Shown in pieces: positions 8,199 through 21,591 of a stretch of 64,000 nucleotides of DNA (position 1 is its first letter; each line of letters begins with the position of its first letter). Under the pieces are notes generated by a model. That model worked only from the letters and a program-made list of their open reading frames with translations. It had not been told where the DNA came from and ran no database searches. The position numbers and the translations under genes were made by a program. The stretch covers positions 4,241,001-4,305,000 of the forward strand of contig NZ_CP036402.1 of NCBI RefSeq assembly GCF_004322855.1, in the 5' to 3' direction. The stretch is from Egibacter rhizosphaerae. GTDB taxonomy: Bacteria > Actinomycetota > Nitriliruptoria > Euzebyales > Egibacteraceae.

Positions 8199-9130
8199 TC
8201 GGCCGGCACCTGCTCGGGCTCGAGGCGCTGGACGAGGACGCGATCACCGGCGTCCTCGACACCGCCGAGGGACTGAAGGACCTCGCCCTGCGCCCGGTCA
8301 AGAAGGTGCCGACCCTGCGCGGGCGCACGGTGTGCAACCTCTTCTACGAGGACTCGACCCGCACCAGAACGTCCTTCGAGTTGGCCGAGAAGCGCCTCTC
8401 GGCCGACGTGCTCAACTTCAGCGCCCAGGGCTCCAGCGTCGAGAAGGGCGAGTCCCTCAAGGACACGGCCCTCACGCTCGAGGCGATGGGGGTCGACGCG
8501 ATCGTGATCCGCCACGAAGCCAGCGGCGCCCCCGAACAGTTGACCCGGTGGGTGGACGCGCACGTGCTGAACGCCGGCGACGGAGCCCACCAACACCCGA
8601 CGCAGGCGCTGCTCGACCTCTTCACGATCCGTGAGCGGCTCGGGCGCCTGGCCGGCCTGCACGTCGCGGTCGTCGGCGACGTCGTGCACTCCCGCGTCGC
8701 GCGCAGCGTCGTGCAGGGCCTCGTCACGATGGGCGCGAAGGTGAGCGTCGTGGGCCCCCGGACCTTGGTGCCCTCGACCGTGGCGCAGTGGACGCGCAAC
8801 CCGGACGCCGTCGAGGTGCGGGCCGACCTCGACGGGGTGATCGGCGACGTCGATGTCTGCTACCTCCTGCGGGTGCAGCGAGAACGCCAGCAACAGCAGG
8901 CGTTCCCCTCCACCCGGGAGTACGCACGGCTGTGGGGGCTCGACCGTGCCCGCCTGGCCCGCCTGCCCGACCACGCGGTCGTGATGCACCCCGGCCCGAT
9001 GAACCGGGGGGTCGAGATCTCCGCGGAGGCCGCGGACGCGCCGAACGCGGTCATCACCGACCAGGTCACCAACGGGATCGCGGTGCGGATGAGCTGTCTC
9101 TACCTGTTGCTCGGAGGTGAGCAGCGGTGA
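8195..9130 (+). CDS. pyrB: Aspartate carbamoyltransferase catalytic subunit
   Basis: Condenses carbamoyl phosphate with aspartate, the committed step of pyrimidine synthesis. At 311 residues it is a normal catalytic chain. The carbamoyl-phosphate motif STRTRTS is at 54-60, HPTQALLD near 134-141, and the C-terminal [12 protein letters not shown] segment is present. No pyrI regulatory chain is encoded, so control is likely at the PyrR level. GTG start, 4-nt overlaps with pyrR and pyrC. Confidence 0.97.
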   Translation: MIGRHLLGLEALDEDAITGVLDTAEGLKDLALRPVKKVPTLRGRTVCNLFYEDSTRTRTSFELAEKRLSADVLNFSAQGSSVEKGESLKDTALTLEAMGVDAIVIRHEASGAPEQLTRWVDAHVLNAGDGAHQHPTQALLDLFTIRERLGRLAGLHVAVVGDVVHSRVARSVVQGLVTMGAKVSVVGPRTLVPSTVAQWTRNPDAVEVRADLDGVIGDVDVCYLLRVQRERQQQQAFPSTREYARLWGLDRARLARLPDHAVVMHPGPMNRGVEISAEAADAPNAVITDQVTNGIAVRMSCLYLLLGGEQR

Positions 9131-10503
9131 GCCTGACCGGACAATTGCTCACCTTCACGGGCGCGCGCGTCGTCGATCCCGCCCGCGGCGTCGACGAGAT
9201 CGCCAACGTCGTCGTCGAGGACGACCGGATCGCCAGCGCGGGGGAGGAGAGCCGCGGATTGCGCATCGACGCCGCGGGGCTCGTCATCAGCCCCGGGCTC
9301 GTCGACCTGCACACCCACCTGCGCGAGCCCGGCGGCGAGGACGCCGAGACCGTCGCCACGGGCACCGCGGCGGCGGCGGTCGGGGGCTACACCGCGGTCT
9401 GCGCGATGGCGAACACCGATCCTGTCTGCGACCACGCCGGCGTCGTCGAACAGGTGCTGCGTCTCGCCCGGGACGCCGCCCGCTGCGACGTGTTCCCCAC
9501 CGGCGCGATCACCCGGGGCCTCGGCGGCTCGGAACTCGCCGAGATGGGATCGATGGCTGCGCTGGGGGTGGGCTGCTTCTCGGACGACGGGCATCCGGTG
9601 CAGTCCGCGCGGGTGCTGCGCCAGGCGATGGCCTACGCCCGCACGTGGGACGCGATCATCTGCAACCACGCCGAGGACAGCGACCTGGCCGCCGGCGGGC
9701 AGCTGCACGCCGGAGAGGTCGCCGGGCGGCTCGGGCTGTCCGGTCGGCCGGCCGAGGCCGAGGAGATCATGGTCGCGCGCGACCTGCGGTTGGCCGCCTC
9801 CTCGGGGGTGCGGCTGCACGTTCCGCACGTGTCCACCGCCGGTGCGGTCGAGCTGATCCGCGAGGCCAAGGCCCGCGGCGTGCGGGTGACCGCCGAGGTC
9901 ACCCCCCACCACCTCTGCCTCACCGATGAGTCGGCCGTGGGCTACGACCCGGTCTTCAAGGTGAACCCCCCGCTGCGGACGTCGGTTGACATCGATGCGC
10001 TGCGCAGGGGGCTCGCCGACGGGACGATCGACGCGATCGCGACCGATCACGCGCCCCATTCGCACGAGCAGAAGGACCAGGAGTGGACCCAGGCGCCGCC
10101 CGGGATGGTGGGCCTCGAGACCGCGCTCGCGGTGACGCTGACTGAACTGGTGCCCGACGACGAGCTCGCCACCCCGGGCGGTGCCGGGGGTGCGCCGCCC
10201 GACGGGCTGCTGTCGCTGTCGGGCCTCGTCGACCGGCTGAGCACCCGGCCGGCCGCCGTGTGGGGGCTCTCCGAGCACGGCGGTCCGTTGGAGGTCGGGG
10301 CCCCCGCGACGTTCACGGTGTTCGACCCGCAGGAACGGTGGACCGTGGATCCGGCCGCCCTGCGGGGGCGGGCGCGCAACACCCCGTTCGCGGGTCGGCG
10401 GCTGCGTGGGCGGGTCCGCTACACCCTGCTGCGTGGGCGCTTCACGTGCCGAGACGGGGAGCCGGCCGAGCCGCTGGCGACGAGCCCGGCGGTGCACCCG
10501 TGA
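9127..10503 (+). CDS. pyrC: Dihydroorotase (type I)
   Basis: Zinc amidohydrolase that cyclises N-carbamoyl-aspartate to dihydroorotate. The 458-residue length and motifs fit the class I enzyme: [10 protein letters not shown] with His62 and His64, [18 protein letters not shown], and the catalytic Asp in [13 protein letters not shown]. The C-terminal beta strands that complete the composite sandwich are present ([12 protein letters not shown]). GTG start overlapping the pyrB stop by 4 nt; its own stop overlaps the carA start in the same way. Confidence 0.96.
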   Translation: MSLTGQLLTFTGARVVDPARGVDEIANVVVEDDRIASAGEESRGLRIDAAGLVISPGLVDLHTHLREPGGEDAETVATGTAAAAVGGYTAVCAMANTDPVCDHAGVVEQVLRLARDAARCDVFPTGAITRGLGGSELAEMGSMAALGVGCFSDDGHPVQSARVLRQAMAYARTWDAIICNHAEDSDLAAGGQLHAGEVAGRLGLSGRPAEAEEIMVARDLRLAASSGVRLHVPHVSTAGAVELIREAKARGVRVTAEVTPHHLCLTDESAVGYDPVFKVNPPLRTSVDIDALRRGLADGTIDAIATDHAPHSHEQKDQEWTQAPPGMVGLETALAVTLTELVPDDELATPGGAGGAPPDGLLSLSGLVDRLSTRPAAVWGLSEHGGPLEVGAPATFTVFDPQERWTVDPAALRGRARNTPFAGRRLRGRVRYTLLRGRFTCRDGEPAEPLATSPAVHP

Positions 10504-11668
10504 CCGGTAGCTCGTCGTGGCCGGCGGGGACGCGCTCACCGGCGCTCGTCGTGCTCGAGGACGGCACCACGCTCGAGGGCGTGAGTGCCGGTGCCGTCGG
10601 CCGCGCCGCGGGCGAGGTGGTGTTCAACACCGCGATGGCCGGCTACGAGGAGGTCCTGACCGACCCCTCGTACCACGGCCAGATCGTCGTCATGACCGCG
10701 CCCCAGCAGGGCAACTACGGCGTGACCGACGAGGACGCCGAGTCCGCCGGCGTGCAGGTCGCCGGCTTCGTCGTCCGCGACCTCGCGCGGCGGGCATCCA
10801 ACCACCGGGCTCGCCGCGGGCTCGGCGCGTGGCTCACCGACGCGGGGATCGTGGCCGTGAGCGACGTCGACACCCGACTGCTGACGCGGAGGATCCGCGA
10901 CCGCGGGGCCTTGCGCGGCGTCATCGACGCCGAGGGTGGGGATCGGGAGGAGCTGCTCGCGCAGGCCCGCGCCCACCCCGGCATGGAAGGGACCGAGCTC
11001 GCGAGCGCCGTCACGACAGCCGAACGGTACGAGGTCGCCGCCAGTGTCCCGCCCGATGGCCGGGAGCGTCCCTGGCGCGTCGTGTGCGTCGACTTCGGCC
11101 TCAAGCGCAACCAGCTGCGGCTGCTGGCCTCGCGGGGGTGCGACGTGACTGTCGTCCCGTCCGAGGCGAGCGCCGAGGACGTGCTCGCGCTCCGTCCCGA
11201 CGGGGTGTTCCTCTCGAACGGGCCGGGTGACCCGTCGGCGGTGCTCGGCGCGGTGCGGGTGATCCGCGGGATCGTCGAGGCGGGCGTGCCGACGTTCGGG
11301 ATCTGTCTCGGCCACCAGCTGCTCGGTCTCGCCGCCGGCGCGCGGAGCTACAAGCTGCCGTTCGGCCACCACGGCGTGAACCAGCCGGTGAAGAACCTCG
11401 CGCGCGACACCGTCGAGATCGCGAGCCACAACCACGGGTTCGCGGTGGACGCGGCGACGCTGCCGGGCGGGGACGGGCCGCTCGGGCCGGCGCACGAGAC
11501 GCACGTGAACCTCAACGACGGCACGAACGCCGGTCTCGCGCTCGACGAGCGCCCGGCCTTCAGCGTGCAGTACCACCCCGAGGCCGCGCCCGGGCCGCAC
11601 GACTCGCGGTACCTGTTCGACGAGTTCGCGCGGTTGCTCGCCGGGCGCTCGAACGGGGGTGTGGCCTG

Positions 11669-11669
<1 letters not shown>
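10500..11669 (+). CDS. carA: Carbamoyl-phosphate synthase small subunit
   Basis: Class I glutamine amidotransferase that supplies ammonia to CarB. The GTG at 10500 overlaps the pyrC stop and gives 389 residues, the usual size; the frame is open further upstream but inside pyrC. The N-terminal domain has [17 protein letters not shown]. The amidotransferase triad is visible: Cys269 in FGICLGHQ, His359 and Glu361 in [12 protein letters not shown]. The stop overlaps the carB ATG (ATGA), consistent with coupled production of the heterodimer. Confidence 0.97.
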
Positions 11670-15108
<3,439 letters not shown>

Positions 15109-15112
<4 letters not shown>

Positions 15113-15969
15113 GTGATGCGCGCGGCCAGGAGCCGCTGCAGTCCACCTGCGAAGTGCTGGCCCACCGCCACGTGGGCGCGTATCACCTGCTCACGATCGT
15201 GGCTCCCGAGATGGCCGCCCGAACGGCCCCCGGTCAGATGGTCTCGCTCGGTGTCGGCGGGAGCGGGACGCTGCTCCGCCGTCCGTTCAGCGTCGCCGGC
15301 GTGTCACGCCATGGTCCGTGGGCCGGCACGATCGACATCGTCCTCGAGGTGGTCGGCGAGGGCACCGCCTGGCTCGCCCGGCGGAGCAAGCACGACGCGG
15401 TCGACGTCGTCGGGCCCCTGGGCCGTGCGTTCCCGGTCCCGGCGCAGCCGGTGACCTGCCTCCTCGTCGGTGGAGGGTACGGGGCCGCGCCGCTGCTCTT
15501 CCTGGGCGAGCGACTCCGCCAGGAGAACCTGCGTGTCGACGTCCTGTTCGGGGCCGCGAACGCGGACCGCGTCTACAACTCGATCGAGGCGAAGCGAACC
15601 GCGACCGCCGCGATGTTCACGACCGAGGACGGATCGCTCGGGCACAAGGGTCGCGTCACCGATCGGCTCGACGACGTTCTCGACCGGTCCGGCGCCGGGG
15701 TCGTCTACGCGTGCGGGCCCATGGGCATGCTCGCCGCGGTCACCCAGGTCGCCCGCGCGCGCCGCGTCCCGGTGCAGGTCTCGGTGGAGGAGGACATGGC
15801 CTGCACCACCGGTGTGTGCATGACCTGCGTCATCCCCTACCGGACTCGCGACGAGGTTCGTAACGTGCGAGCGTGCATCGAGGGTCCGGTGCTCGACGGC
15901 AAGCGCGTGATGTGGGACCGGATCCGTGACCCGTCCATGAGCGACGGTGGTCCGGGAGGCGAGACGTGA
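15109..15969 (+). CDS. pyrK: Dihydroorotate dehydrogenase electron-transfer subunit PyrK
   Basis: Iron-sulfur flavoprotein that passes electrons from PyrD to NAD+ in class 1B dihydroorotate dehydrogenase. The N-terminal FAD domain has [10 protein letters not shown]; a NAD-binding region includes [17 protein letters not shown]. The [2Fe-2S] cysteines are in CTTGVCMTC and the later [11 protein letters not shown] 15109 gives the 4-nt GTGA overlap seen at other junctions; ATG 15106 is equally possible, with GGAG at 15096-15099 serving either. Its presence next to pyrD defines the NAD-dependent type 1B enzyme. Confidence 0.94.
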
Positions 15970-16961
15970 GCAAGCCCTCGCAGATCGTTCGCGTCCGCGC
16001 AGCGCCGGATCGCGCCGGCGCCGAGGCCGTCGAGTCGGCAGAGGCGCCGGCCGACTGCTCCGTGCGGCTCGGGCGCCTCGAGCTGCCGACCCCGATCGTC
16101 ACCGCGTCCGGCTGCTTCGCCAGCGGGCGCGAGATCGACCGGTTCTTCGACATCTCGCGGCTCGGCGCCGTCGTGGCGAAATCGGTGACGCTCGAACCCC
16201 GCTCCGGCCTGCCGACGCCGCGGATGGTCGAGACCGAGCGCGGCATGCTGAACGCCATCGGGCTGCAGAATCCCGGGGTGGACGCGTGGCTGGCCGACGA
16301 CCTGCCGTGGCTCGTCGACCGAGGGGTGCGCCCCATCGCCTCCATCGCGGGCTCGACCGTGCGCGAGTATCGCCAACTGGCCGAGAAGCTGCGCGGGCAG
16401 CCCATCGCGGCGGTCGAGGCGAACATCTCGTGCCCGAACGTCGAGGACCGGGGCACGATCTTCGCCTGCCGCCCCGAAGCGACCGCCGAGGCGATCGGTC
16501 AGGTCACCCGGCTGCTCGGGGTGCCCGTGTTCGCCAAGCTCACCCCGGACGTCGGGGACATCGCGGAGATCGCCCTGGCCGCACGCGATGCGGGGGCCGC
16601 GGGGGTGAGTCTCATCAACACGCTGCTCGGGATGGCGATCGATCCGGAGACGGGCGAGACCGTTCTCGGCGGGGGCACCGGTGGGTTGTCCGGCCCCGCC
16701 ATCAAGCCGGTCGCAGTCGCCGCGATCCACTCGGTCCACCGTGCCGATCCGGACCTGCCGGTCATCGGCATGGGCGGGGTTCGCACGGTCGAGGACGTCG
16801 TGGAGTTCGTCCGCGCGGGGGCGAGCGCCGTCGCGGTGGGGACCGCCACATTCGCCGATCCCGCGGCGGCCTTCCGACTGGTCGAGCAGTTGCCGCGCTG
16901 GCTGGCCGATCGGGGGCACGCGCGCCTCTGCGACCTCCGTGGGCAGGTGAGCGGAGCGTGA
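15966..16961 (+). CDS. pyrD: Dihydroorotate dehydrogenase, class 1B catalytic subunit
   Basis: FMN-dependent TIM-barrel enzyme that oxidises dihydroorotate to orotate. The 331-residue chain has an N-terminal extension of about 30 residues, then [28 protein letters not shown] (catalytic Cys region), [13 protein letters not shown] and the FMN phosphate segment [13 protein letters not shown]. The GTG start overlaps the pyrK stop by 4 nt, and the stop overlaps the pyrF start. Confidence 0.95.
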   Translation: MSKPSQIVRVRAAPDRAGAEAVESAEAPADCSVRLGRLELPTPIVTASGCFASGREIDRFFDISRLGAVVAKSVTLEPRSGLPTPRMVETERGMLNAIGLQNPGVDAWLADDLPWLVDRGVRPIASIAGSTVREYRQLAEKLRGQPIAAVEANISCPNVEDRGTIFACRPEATAEAIGQVTRLLGVPVFAKLTPDVGDIAEIALAARDAGAAGVSLINTLLGMAIDPETGETVLGGGTGGLSGPAIKPVAVAAIHSVHRADPDLPVIGMGGVRTVEDVVEFVRAGASAVAVGTATFADPAAAFRLVEQLPRWLADRGHARLCDLRGQVSGA

Positions 16962-17854
16962 GCGGCGCCGCCGCGGGCGATGCGGGCGATCGGGGCGAAG
17001 ATCGCGTCGCGGGCGACGCGGGCGACCTGCGCGATCGGGCCGCGGGCGGCAACCCGCTGGTGGCCGCGCTCGATACCGCCACGCGCGATCGGCTGGCGGT
17101 CCTGGCCGCTGAGCTCGGTCCCGAGGTCGGCTACCTGAAGGTGGGGCTCGAGGCGTTCACGGCGCACGGCGGGGACGCGGTACAGATCGCCCGCGCCCAC
17201 GCACCGGTCTTCCTGGACGCGAAGCTGCACGACATCCCGGCGACCGTGGAGGGCGCTGCGGCCGCGGCCTCAACGCTCGGGGTGTCGCTGCTGACCGTCC
17301 ACGCCGGTGGTGGTCCCGCGATGATCGCGGCCGCCGCGCGCGGCGCGCCAGACGTGCGCATCCTGGCGGTGACCGTGCTGACCAGCCTCGACGACGACGC
17401 GCTCGCGGCCATGGGGCAACCGCCCGCGGTCGAGCAGGTGCCACGCCTGGCCCGAATGGCGGTCGAGGCCGGCGCCGCGGGTCTCGTGTGCGCGCCCGGG
17501 GAGGTCGCCGCCGTGCGGGCCGCGGTCGGCGCGCGACCACTCGTGGTGACGCCGGGCATCCGGCCGGCGGTCCCATCGGCGGCCGTCCCATCGGCGGCCG
17601 TCCCATCGGCGGCCGAGTCGTCGGCGGGCGAGTCGTCGGCGGGCGAGTCGTCGGCGGGCGAGTTGTCGGCGGGCGAGTTGTCGGCGGGCGAGTCGGTCGG
17701 CGGCACCGACGACCAGGCCAGGGTGGGCACGCCCGCGGGCGCGATCGCCGCTGGTGCGGACCTGCTGGTCGTCGGTCGGCCCCTAACCCGGGATCCCGAT
17801 CCGGCGGCGGCCGCCCGCCGGGTGCGCCGCGAATGCGCGGAGGCCGGCCGATGA
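16958..17854 (+). CDS. pyrF: Orotidine 5'-phosphate decarboxylase with an in-frame repeat insertion
   Basis: Decarboxylates OMP to UMP. The frame is open far upstream, but GTG 16958 overlaps the pyrD stop by 4 nt and gives 298 residues. A Gly/Asp/Arg-rich N-terminus (about 1-28) precedes the barrel. The catalytic DxKxxD motif is Asp87, Lys89, Asp92 ([12 protein letters not shown]). The phosphate-binding region should read TPGIR closely followed by DDQARV; here a 45-residue pentapeptide array (205-249) separates the two. The rest, including [10 protein letters not shown], is intact. Being inside an operon with all other UMP genes, it is presumably functional. Stop overlaps the pyrE ATG. Confidence 0.93.
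   Translation: MSGAAAGDAGDRGEDRVAGDAGDLRDRAAGGNPLVAALDTATRDRLAVLAAELGPEVGYLKVGLEAFTAHGGDAVQIARAHAPVFLDAKLHDIPATVEGAAAAASTLGVSLLTVHAGGGPAMIAAAARGAPDVRILAVTVLTSLDDDALAAMGQPPAVEQVPRLARMAVEAGAAGLVCAPGEVAAVRAAVGARPLVVTPGIRPAVPSAAVPSAAVPSAAESSAGESSAGESSAGELSAGELSAGESVGGTDDQARVGTPAGAIAAGADLLVVGRPLTRDPDPAAAARRVRRECAEAGR
17570..17704 (+). repeat. 15-bp tandem repeat inside pyrF
   Basis: Nine in-frame 15-bp units: three encoding VPSAA (17570-17614), three ESSAG (17615-17659), two ELSAG (17660-17689) and a degenerate ESVGG (17690-17704). Units within each class are identical or nearly identical, so the array has grown in steps by local duplication. Confidence 0.95.
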
Positions 17855-18582
17855 GCGGTGCCAGCGCGCCGGGGGGACCCGGCCAGGCGGGTGGTTCCGG
17901 GCAGGCGGGCGCCGACCAGGCCGGCGGAGCCCGCCCGGCGAGCGCGAGCGGCGCGCCGGTGGACCCGGTCGAGACCGCGGACCCCGTTGGGACCGGTGGC
18001 ACCGGATGGGTGACCGCCCGCCTGGAGGCACTCGAGGTGTTGCAGCGCGGCCACTTCCGGCTGTCGAGCGGAACGCACTCGGACACGTACCTGCAGCTGG
18101 CCAGAGCGCTGCAGCACCCCGACCTCGCCCTCGAGCTCGGCCGCGCGCTCGCCGGGCGCGCCCGGGACCGAGCGCCGGACGTCGTCGCCTCGCCCGCCCT
18201 CGGAGGGGTCCTCGCGGGGTTCGCCACCGCCGCGGCCCTGGGGGTGCGCTTCGTGTTCGCCGAGCGGGGCCGGGACGGTGACCTCGAGTTCCGCCGCGGT
18301 CAGGGGCCCGAGGCCGGTGAGCGGGCCTTGGTCGTCGAGGACGTGATCACCACCGGCGGGTCGGCGCGCGAGGTCGAGGCCCTGCTCGAGGCACACGGCG
18401 CCTCGTCGGTCGGCCACGCGGCGATCGTCGACCGCTCGGCGGGCGTCGACGAGGCGCAGCGCCCGAGCGAGCCCCCCCTCGCGCTCGTGGTGCTCGAGCC
18501 CGCGACCTGGGACCCCGAGGACTGCCCGGCGTGCGCCGCGGGACGGCCGCTCGACGCGCCCGGCAGCCGGCACCGGGGTTGA
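17851..18582 (+). CDS. pyrE: Orotate phosphoribosyltransferase
   Basis: Converts orotate and PRPP to OMP. ATG 17851 overlaps the pyrF stop (ATGA) and gives 243 residues. The first 50 residues are Gly/Ala/Pro-rich and probably disordered. The PRTase domain then has [16 protein letters not shown], the ribose-phosphate segment [11 protein letters not shown], and the PRPP loop [17 protein letters not shown]. The C-terminal CPACAAG motif, seen in many PyrE proteins of this type, is present. It is the last gene of the pyr operon; the next gene has its own promoter. Confidence 0.94.
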   Translation: MSGASAPGGPGQAGGSGQAGADQAGGARPASASGAPVDPVETADPVGTGGTGWVTARLEALEVLQRGHFRLSSGTHSDTYLQLARALQHPDLALELGRALAGRARDRAPDVVASPALGGVLAGFATAAALGVRFVFAERGRDGDLEFRRGQGPEAGERALVVEDVITTGGSAREVEALLEAHGASSVGHAAIVDRSAGVDEAQRPSEPPLALVVLEPATWDPEDCPACAAGRPLDAPGSRHRG

Positions 18583-18679
18583 TCGACGATCGCTGCCCGG
18601 ACGGACGCCCGGCCCGAGCCAGTTGGTGCCTGGCGTGGCCTTCGTCGCGACGCAGGTCACGACGGGCCCCGCCGCGTGA

Positions 18680-18707
18680 TTGACCGGCCCGGTGGTCCGG
18701 ATAGGAT
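18680..18707 (+). promoter_or_regulatory. Promoter of mihF
   Basis: TTGACC (18680-18685) and TAGGAT (18702-18707) are separated by 16 nt. Transcription would begin near 18714, leaving a leader of about 30 nt that contains GAGGAG (18733-18738) before the ATG at 18743. This is one of the best promoter matches in the window, as expected for an abundant nucleoid protein. Confidence 0.7.
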
Positions 18708-18742
18708 TCCCGCCGCCAGACCACGGCCCTGCGAGGAGACCC

Positions 18743-19066
18743 ATGCCCCTGCCCGAGTTGGACGATGAGGCGCGACGGCAAGCGCTCGAGAAGGCTGCCG
18801 AGGCGCGCAAGACACGCGCGGAGCTGAAACAGCAGCTCAAGGACGGCGAGGTGTCGCTGCGCGACGTGCTCGACCGTGCCGAGCGCGACGAGGTGGTCGG
18901 CAAGACGAAGGTCGCGGCGGTGCTCGAGGCCATGCCCAAGGTGGGCAAGGTGCGGGCGCGCAAGCTCATGGAGCGCCTCGACATCTCACCCTCCCGCCGC
19001 CTGCGCGGCCTCGGCGCGAACCAGCGCGAGCGGCTGCTGGCGGAGTTCGAGGGCGGGTCGTCCTGA
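18743..19066 (+). CDS. mihF: Actinobacterial integration host factor (mIHF)
   Basis: Nucleoid-associated DNA-binding protein specific to actinobacteria. The 107-residue chain starts at ATG 18743 with GAGGAG four bases upstream. It has a basic helical N-terminus (EARRQALEKAAEARKTRAELK) and the helix-two-turn-helix region PKVGKVRARKLMERLDISPSRRLRGLG, which is characteristic of the family. It stands at the conserved place before gmk. This gene is a good lineage marker for the window. Confidence 0.95.
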   Translation: MPLPELDDEARRQALEKAAEARKTRAELKQQLKDGEVSLRDVLDRAERDEVVGKTKVAAVLEAMPKVGKVRARKLMERLDISPSRRLRGLGANQRERLLAEFEGGSS

Positions 19067-19137
19067 GCGGGCCCGGCGCGCCCGAACCGGGCACCGCCGG
19101 GACGCCGCCCGAGCCGGCGGGGACCGCCGACGGCCGC

Positions 19138-19749
19138 TTGCTGGTGGTCAGTGGGCCGGGAGGCGTGGGGAAGGGCACGGTCGTGGCACAGCTCCGAGCA
19201 CAGCGACCGGACGTCGCGGTCTCGGTGTCGGCGACCACCCGCGCCCCGCGCCCGCACGAGCGCGACGGTGTCGACTACTGGTTCCTCGATCCCGACGCCT
19301 TCACCGAGCTCGTGGAGGCCGGCGGGTTCCTCGAGTGGGCCGAATTCGGCGGCGACCGGTACGGCACGCCGTGGTCGAGCGTGGCCGCCGCGCGTGCCGA
19401 CGGCGGCGTGGTGCTGCTCGAGATCGAGGTCCAGGGCGCGCTGCAGGTGCGTGACCGCTTCGAGGACGCGGTGCTCGTGTTCCTCTGCCCACCGGACGAC
19501 GACGCGCTCGTCGCACGGTTGCGGCAGCGGGGCACGGACCCGCCCGAGCGCATCGCCGAGCGCATGGCGATCGCGCGGTGGGAGCTCGCCCAGGCCGAGC
19601 GCTTCGACATCCGCATCACGAACGACGAGCTCGCCGCCACGGTCGACGAGCTCGCCTCTATACTCGATGTGATGGGCACGGGCGGCCGACCGACCGAACA
19701 CGGCACCTGCGGCCCCGAGGGACCACCCGAGGGGGGACGAGAGGAGTGA
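19138..19749 (+). CDS. gmk: Guanylate kinase
   Basis: Phosphorylates GMP to GDP. P-loop GPGGVGKGT near residue 6-14 and the GMP-binding SVSATTRAPRPHERDGVDYWF segment are clear, followed by the lid RLRQRGTDPPERIAERM. TTG 19138 is the first standard start codon in this frame, but it would remove the residues that normally precede beta-strand 1 and has no RBS. The frame is open up to CTG 19063, which overlaps the mihF stop (CTGA) with purine-rich GAGGG upstream at 19050; that would add 25 residues. Start uncertain, identity certain. Confidence 0.93.
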   Translation: MLVVSGPGGVGKGTVVAQLRAQRPDVAVSVSATTRAPRPHERDGVDYWFLDPDAFTELVEAGGFLEWAEFGGDRYGTPWSSVAAARADGGVVLLEIEVQGALQVRDRFEDAVLVFLCPPDDDALVARLRQRGTDPPERIAERMAIARWELAQAERFDIRITNDELAATVDELASILDVMGTGGRPTEHGTCGPEGPPEGGREE

Positions 19750-19755
19750 TGCGCC

Positions 19756-20253
19756 ATCGCGACGATCGATGAGCTGCTCGGCAAGGTCGACAGCAAGTAC
19801 ACCCTGGTCCACCTCGCCGCCAAGCGCGCGCGAGAGATCAACAACTACTACCACGCGCTCGGCGAGGGGCTCGGCCAGTACACGCCGCCGCTGGTGGACT
19901 CCACGTCGAACAAGCCGCTGTCGATCTCGCTCGAGGAGATCGCTGCCGAGAAGATCGTCGTGCAGCACCCCGGGGACGCGCGTCGCGCCGCGGAGGAGAT
20001 GCTCGGCTCGTCCGAGGGCGAGGGTGGCGAGGTCGTCCCCCTCGATCCCGGCGTGTTCGAGGAGGCCGTCGTCGAGGACCCGGCGGCGCAGGGGCTCACC
20101 TCGGACATGGCCCGCACCGTGCCGAGCGCCGAGGACGTCGCCGCTCAGGCGCTCGGCGCGCCCGAGGAGGGCGAGGGCGAGGAGGCCGAGGCACCGGTCG
20201 GCGAGAGCGAGCTCACCGATGCCGGCGCCGAGGAGGACGACCCGGACGCCTGA
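19756..20253 (+). CDS. rpoZ: RNA polymerase omega subunit, start codon unclear, acidic tail
   Basis: Omega aids assembly of RNA polymerase. The conserved core [29 protein letters not shown] and [14 protein letters not shown] is read in the frame containing 19756. This frame has an in-frame stop at 19747 and no ATG, GTG or TTG before the core. ATG 19749 overlaps the gmk stop in ideal position but is in another frame; removing one C at 19754-19755 would join it to omega as [10 protein letters not shown]. Otherwise ATC 19756 or 19765 would have to serve as start. After the core the protein runs about 100 residues further as a Glu/Asp-rich tail, unusual for omega. Confidence 0.85.
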   Translation: MATIDELLGKVDSKYTLVHLAAKRAREINNYYHALGEGLGQYTPPLVDSTSNKPLSISLEEIAAEKIVVQHPGDARRAAEEMLGSSEGEGGEVVPLDPGVFEEAVVEDPAAQGLTSDMARTVPSAEDVAAQALGAPEEGEGEEAEAPVGESELTDAGAEEDDPDA

Positions 20254-20290
20254 GGCGGCCGGCGACCGCGAGACGCGGAACGGGAGCCGT

Positions 20291-21589
20291 ATGACCGGGC
20301 GGGCGGTGCTGCGGGACGCCCACGTCCTGCTCGGTGTGGGCGGGGGGATCGCGGCCTACAAGGCGGCGGCGCTGACCCGCGCGCTGCGACGCGAGGGCGC
20401 GACCGTCCAGGTCGTGCTCACCGAGTCGGCCGCGGCGTTCGTCGGTCCCGCGACGTTCGCCGGTCTCACCGGTCGGGAGGTGCCCACAGGGATCCTCGCC
20501 GATGCCCACCGGATCCTGCACGTGCAGCTCGCCCGCGAGGCCGACGTGGCCATCGTCGCCCCGGCGACCGCGAACCTGCTGGCGAAGTTCGCGACGGGGC
20601 TCGCCGACGACCTGCTCTCGTCGACCTGGACGTGCCTCACCTGCCCGACGGTCATCGCGCCCGCGATGCACACCGAGATGTGGCAGCACCCCGCCGTGCA
20701 GGCCAACGCGCGACTGCTCGCCGACCGGGGCGCGGAGATCGTCGGCCCGGACGAGGGGGAGCTCGCCGGTGGCGACGAGGGCCCCGGCCGTATGGCCGAG
20801 GAGCCGGCGATCCTCGATGCGCTCGCCCGTGCGCTCGCGCCGCCCACTGGCCCGTTGGTTGGCCGACGGGTGGTCGTCACCGCCGGCGGCACACGCGAAC
20901 CGATCGACCCGGTCCGCTTCATCGGTAACCGTTCGAGCGGCAAGATGGGCACGTCGATCGCCGAGGCCTGCGCGCGCCGGGGCGCGCGCGTCGATCTCGT
21001 CACCACCGCCAGCGGGCTGCCCGTCCCCCCGGGCGTGCGCGCCCTCCACGTGGACACGGCTCTTGAGATGCGCGAGGCCGTCCGAGGGCTCACCGCCGAC
21101 GCCGACGCGATCGTCAAGGCGGCCGCGGTCGCCGACTTCCGGCCGGCCAGCTACCACGATCAGAAGCTGAAGAAGGAGGCCGACGGCCTCGCCGAGGTCG
21201 TGCTGACCCGCAACCCCGACATCCTCGCCGAGCTCGGTCGCGAGCGCGGGCCCGAGGGTCCGCTGCTCGTGGGGTTCGCCGCCGAGACCGACCTCGAGGA
21301 GGAACGGGGACGCGAGAAGCTGCACGACAAGGGCATCGACCTGATCGTCATCAACCGCGTCGACATGGCCGACGCCGGCTTCGGCGTGGACACGAACCGA
21401 GCCCTCCTGTTGACTGCACAAGGGGGACGCACCGAGGTGCCCCTCACGACCAAGTCGCGTCTCGCGGAGGTGCTCTGCAACGAGCTCGAGCACCTCCTGG
21501 CCGAGCGCGACCGCGGCACCGGACCCGAGCCCGAACCCTTGGGGGCACCCGAGGACACCCACGCCCCCGACGCACCCCCGGAGGGCTGA
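20291..21589 (+). CDS. coaBC: Bifunctional phosphopantothenoylcysteine decarboxylase / synthetase
   Basis: Carries out two coenzyme A steps: CTP-dependent joining of phosphopantothenate to cysteine (CoaB) and FMN-dependent decarboxylation (CoaC). ATG 20291 gives 432 residues. The N-terminal CoaC half has [26 protein letters not shown] and the substrate segment APAMHTEMW. The CoaB half begins near 195 with [24 protein letters not shown] sequence and has AAAVADFRP and the CTP-binding KLKKE. It follows rpoZ as in other actinobacteria and is 2 nt from metK. Confidence 0.96.
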   Translation: MTGRAVLRDAHVLLGVGGGIAAYKAAALTRALRREGATVQVVLTESAAAFVGPATFAGLTGREVPTGILADAHRILHVQLAREADVAIVAPATANLLAKFATGLADDLLSSTWTCLTCPTVIAPAMHTEMWQHPAVQANARLLADRGAEIVGPDEGELAGGDEGPGRMAEEPAILDALARALAPPTGPLVGRRVVVTAGGTREPIDPVRFIGNRSSGKMGTSIAEACARRGARVDLVTTASGLPVPPGVRALHVDTALEMREAVRGLTADADAIVKAAAVADFRPASYHDQKLKKEADGLAEVVLTRNPDILAELGRERGPEGPLLVGFAAETDLEEERGREKLHDKGIDLIVINRVDMADAGFGVDTNRALLLTAQGGRTEVPLTTKSRLAEVLCNELEHLLAERDRGTGPEPEPLGAPEDTHAPDAPPEG

Positions 21590-21591
21590 CG

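Noticed and set aside
17570..17704. Possible CRISPR array in the regular repeats of pyrF
   Set aside because: The 15-bp units abut without spacers and keep the reading frame, so this is a coding minisatellite.
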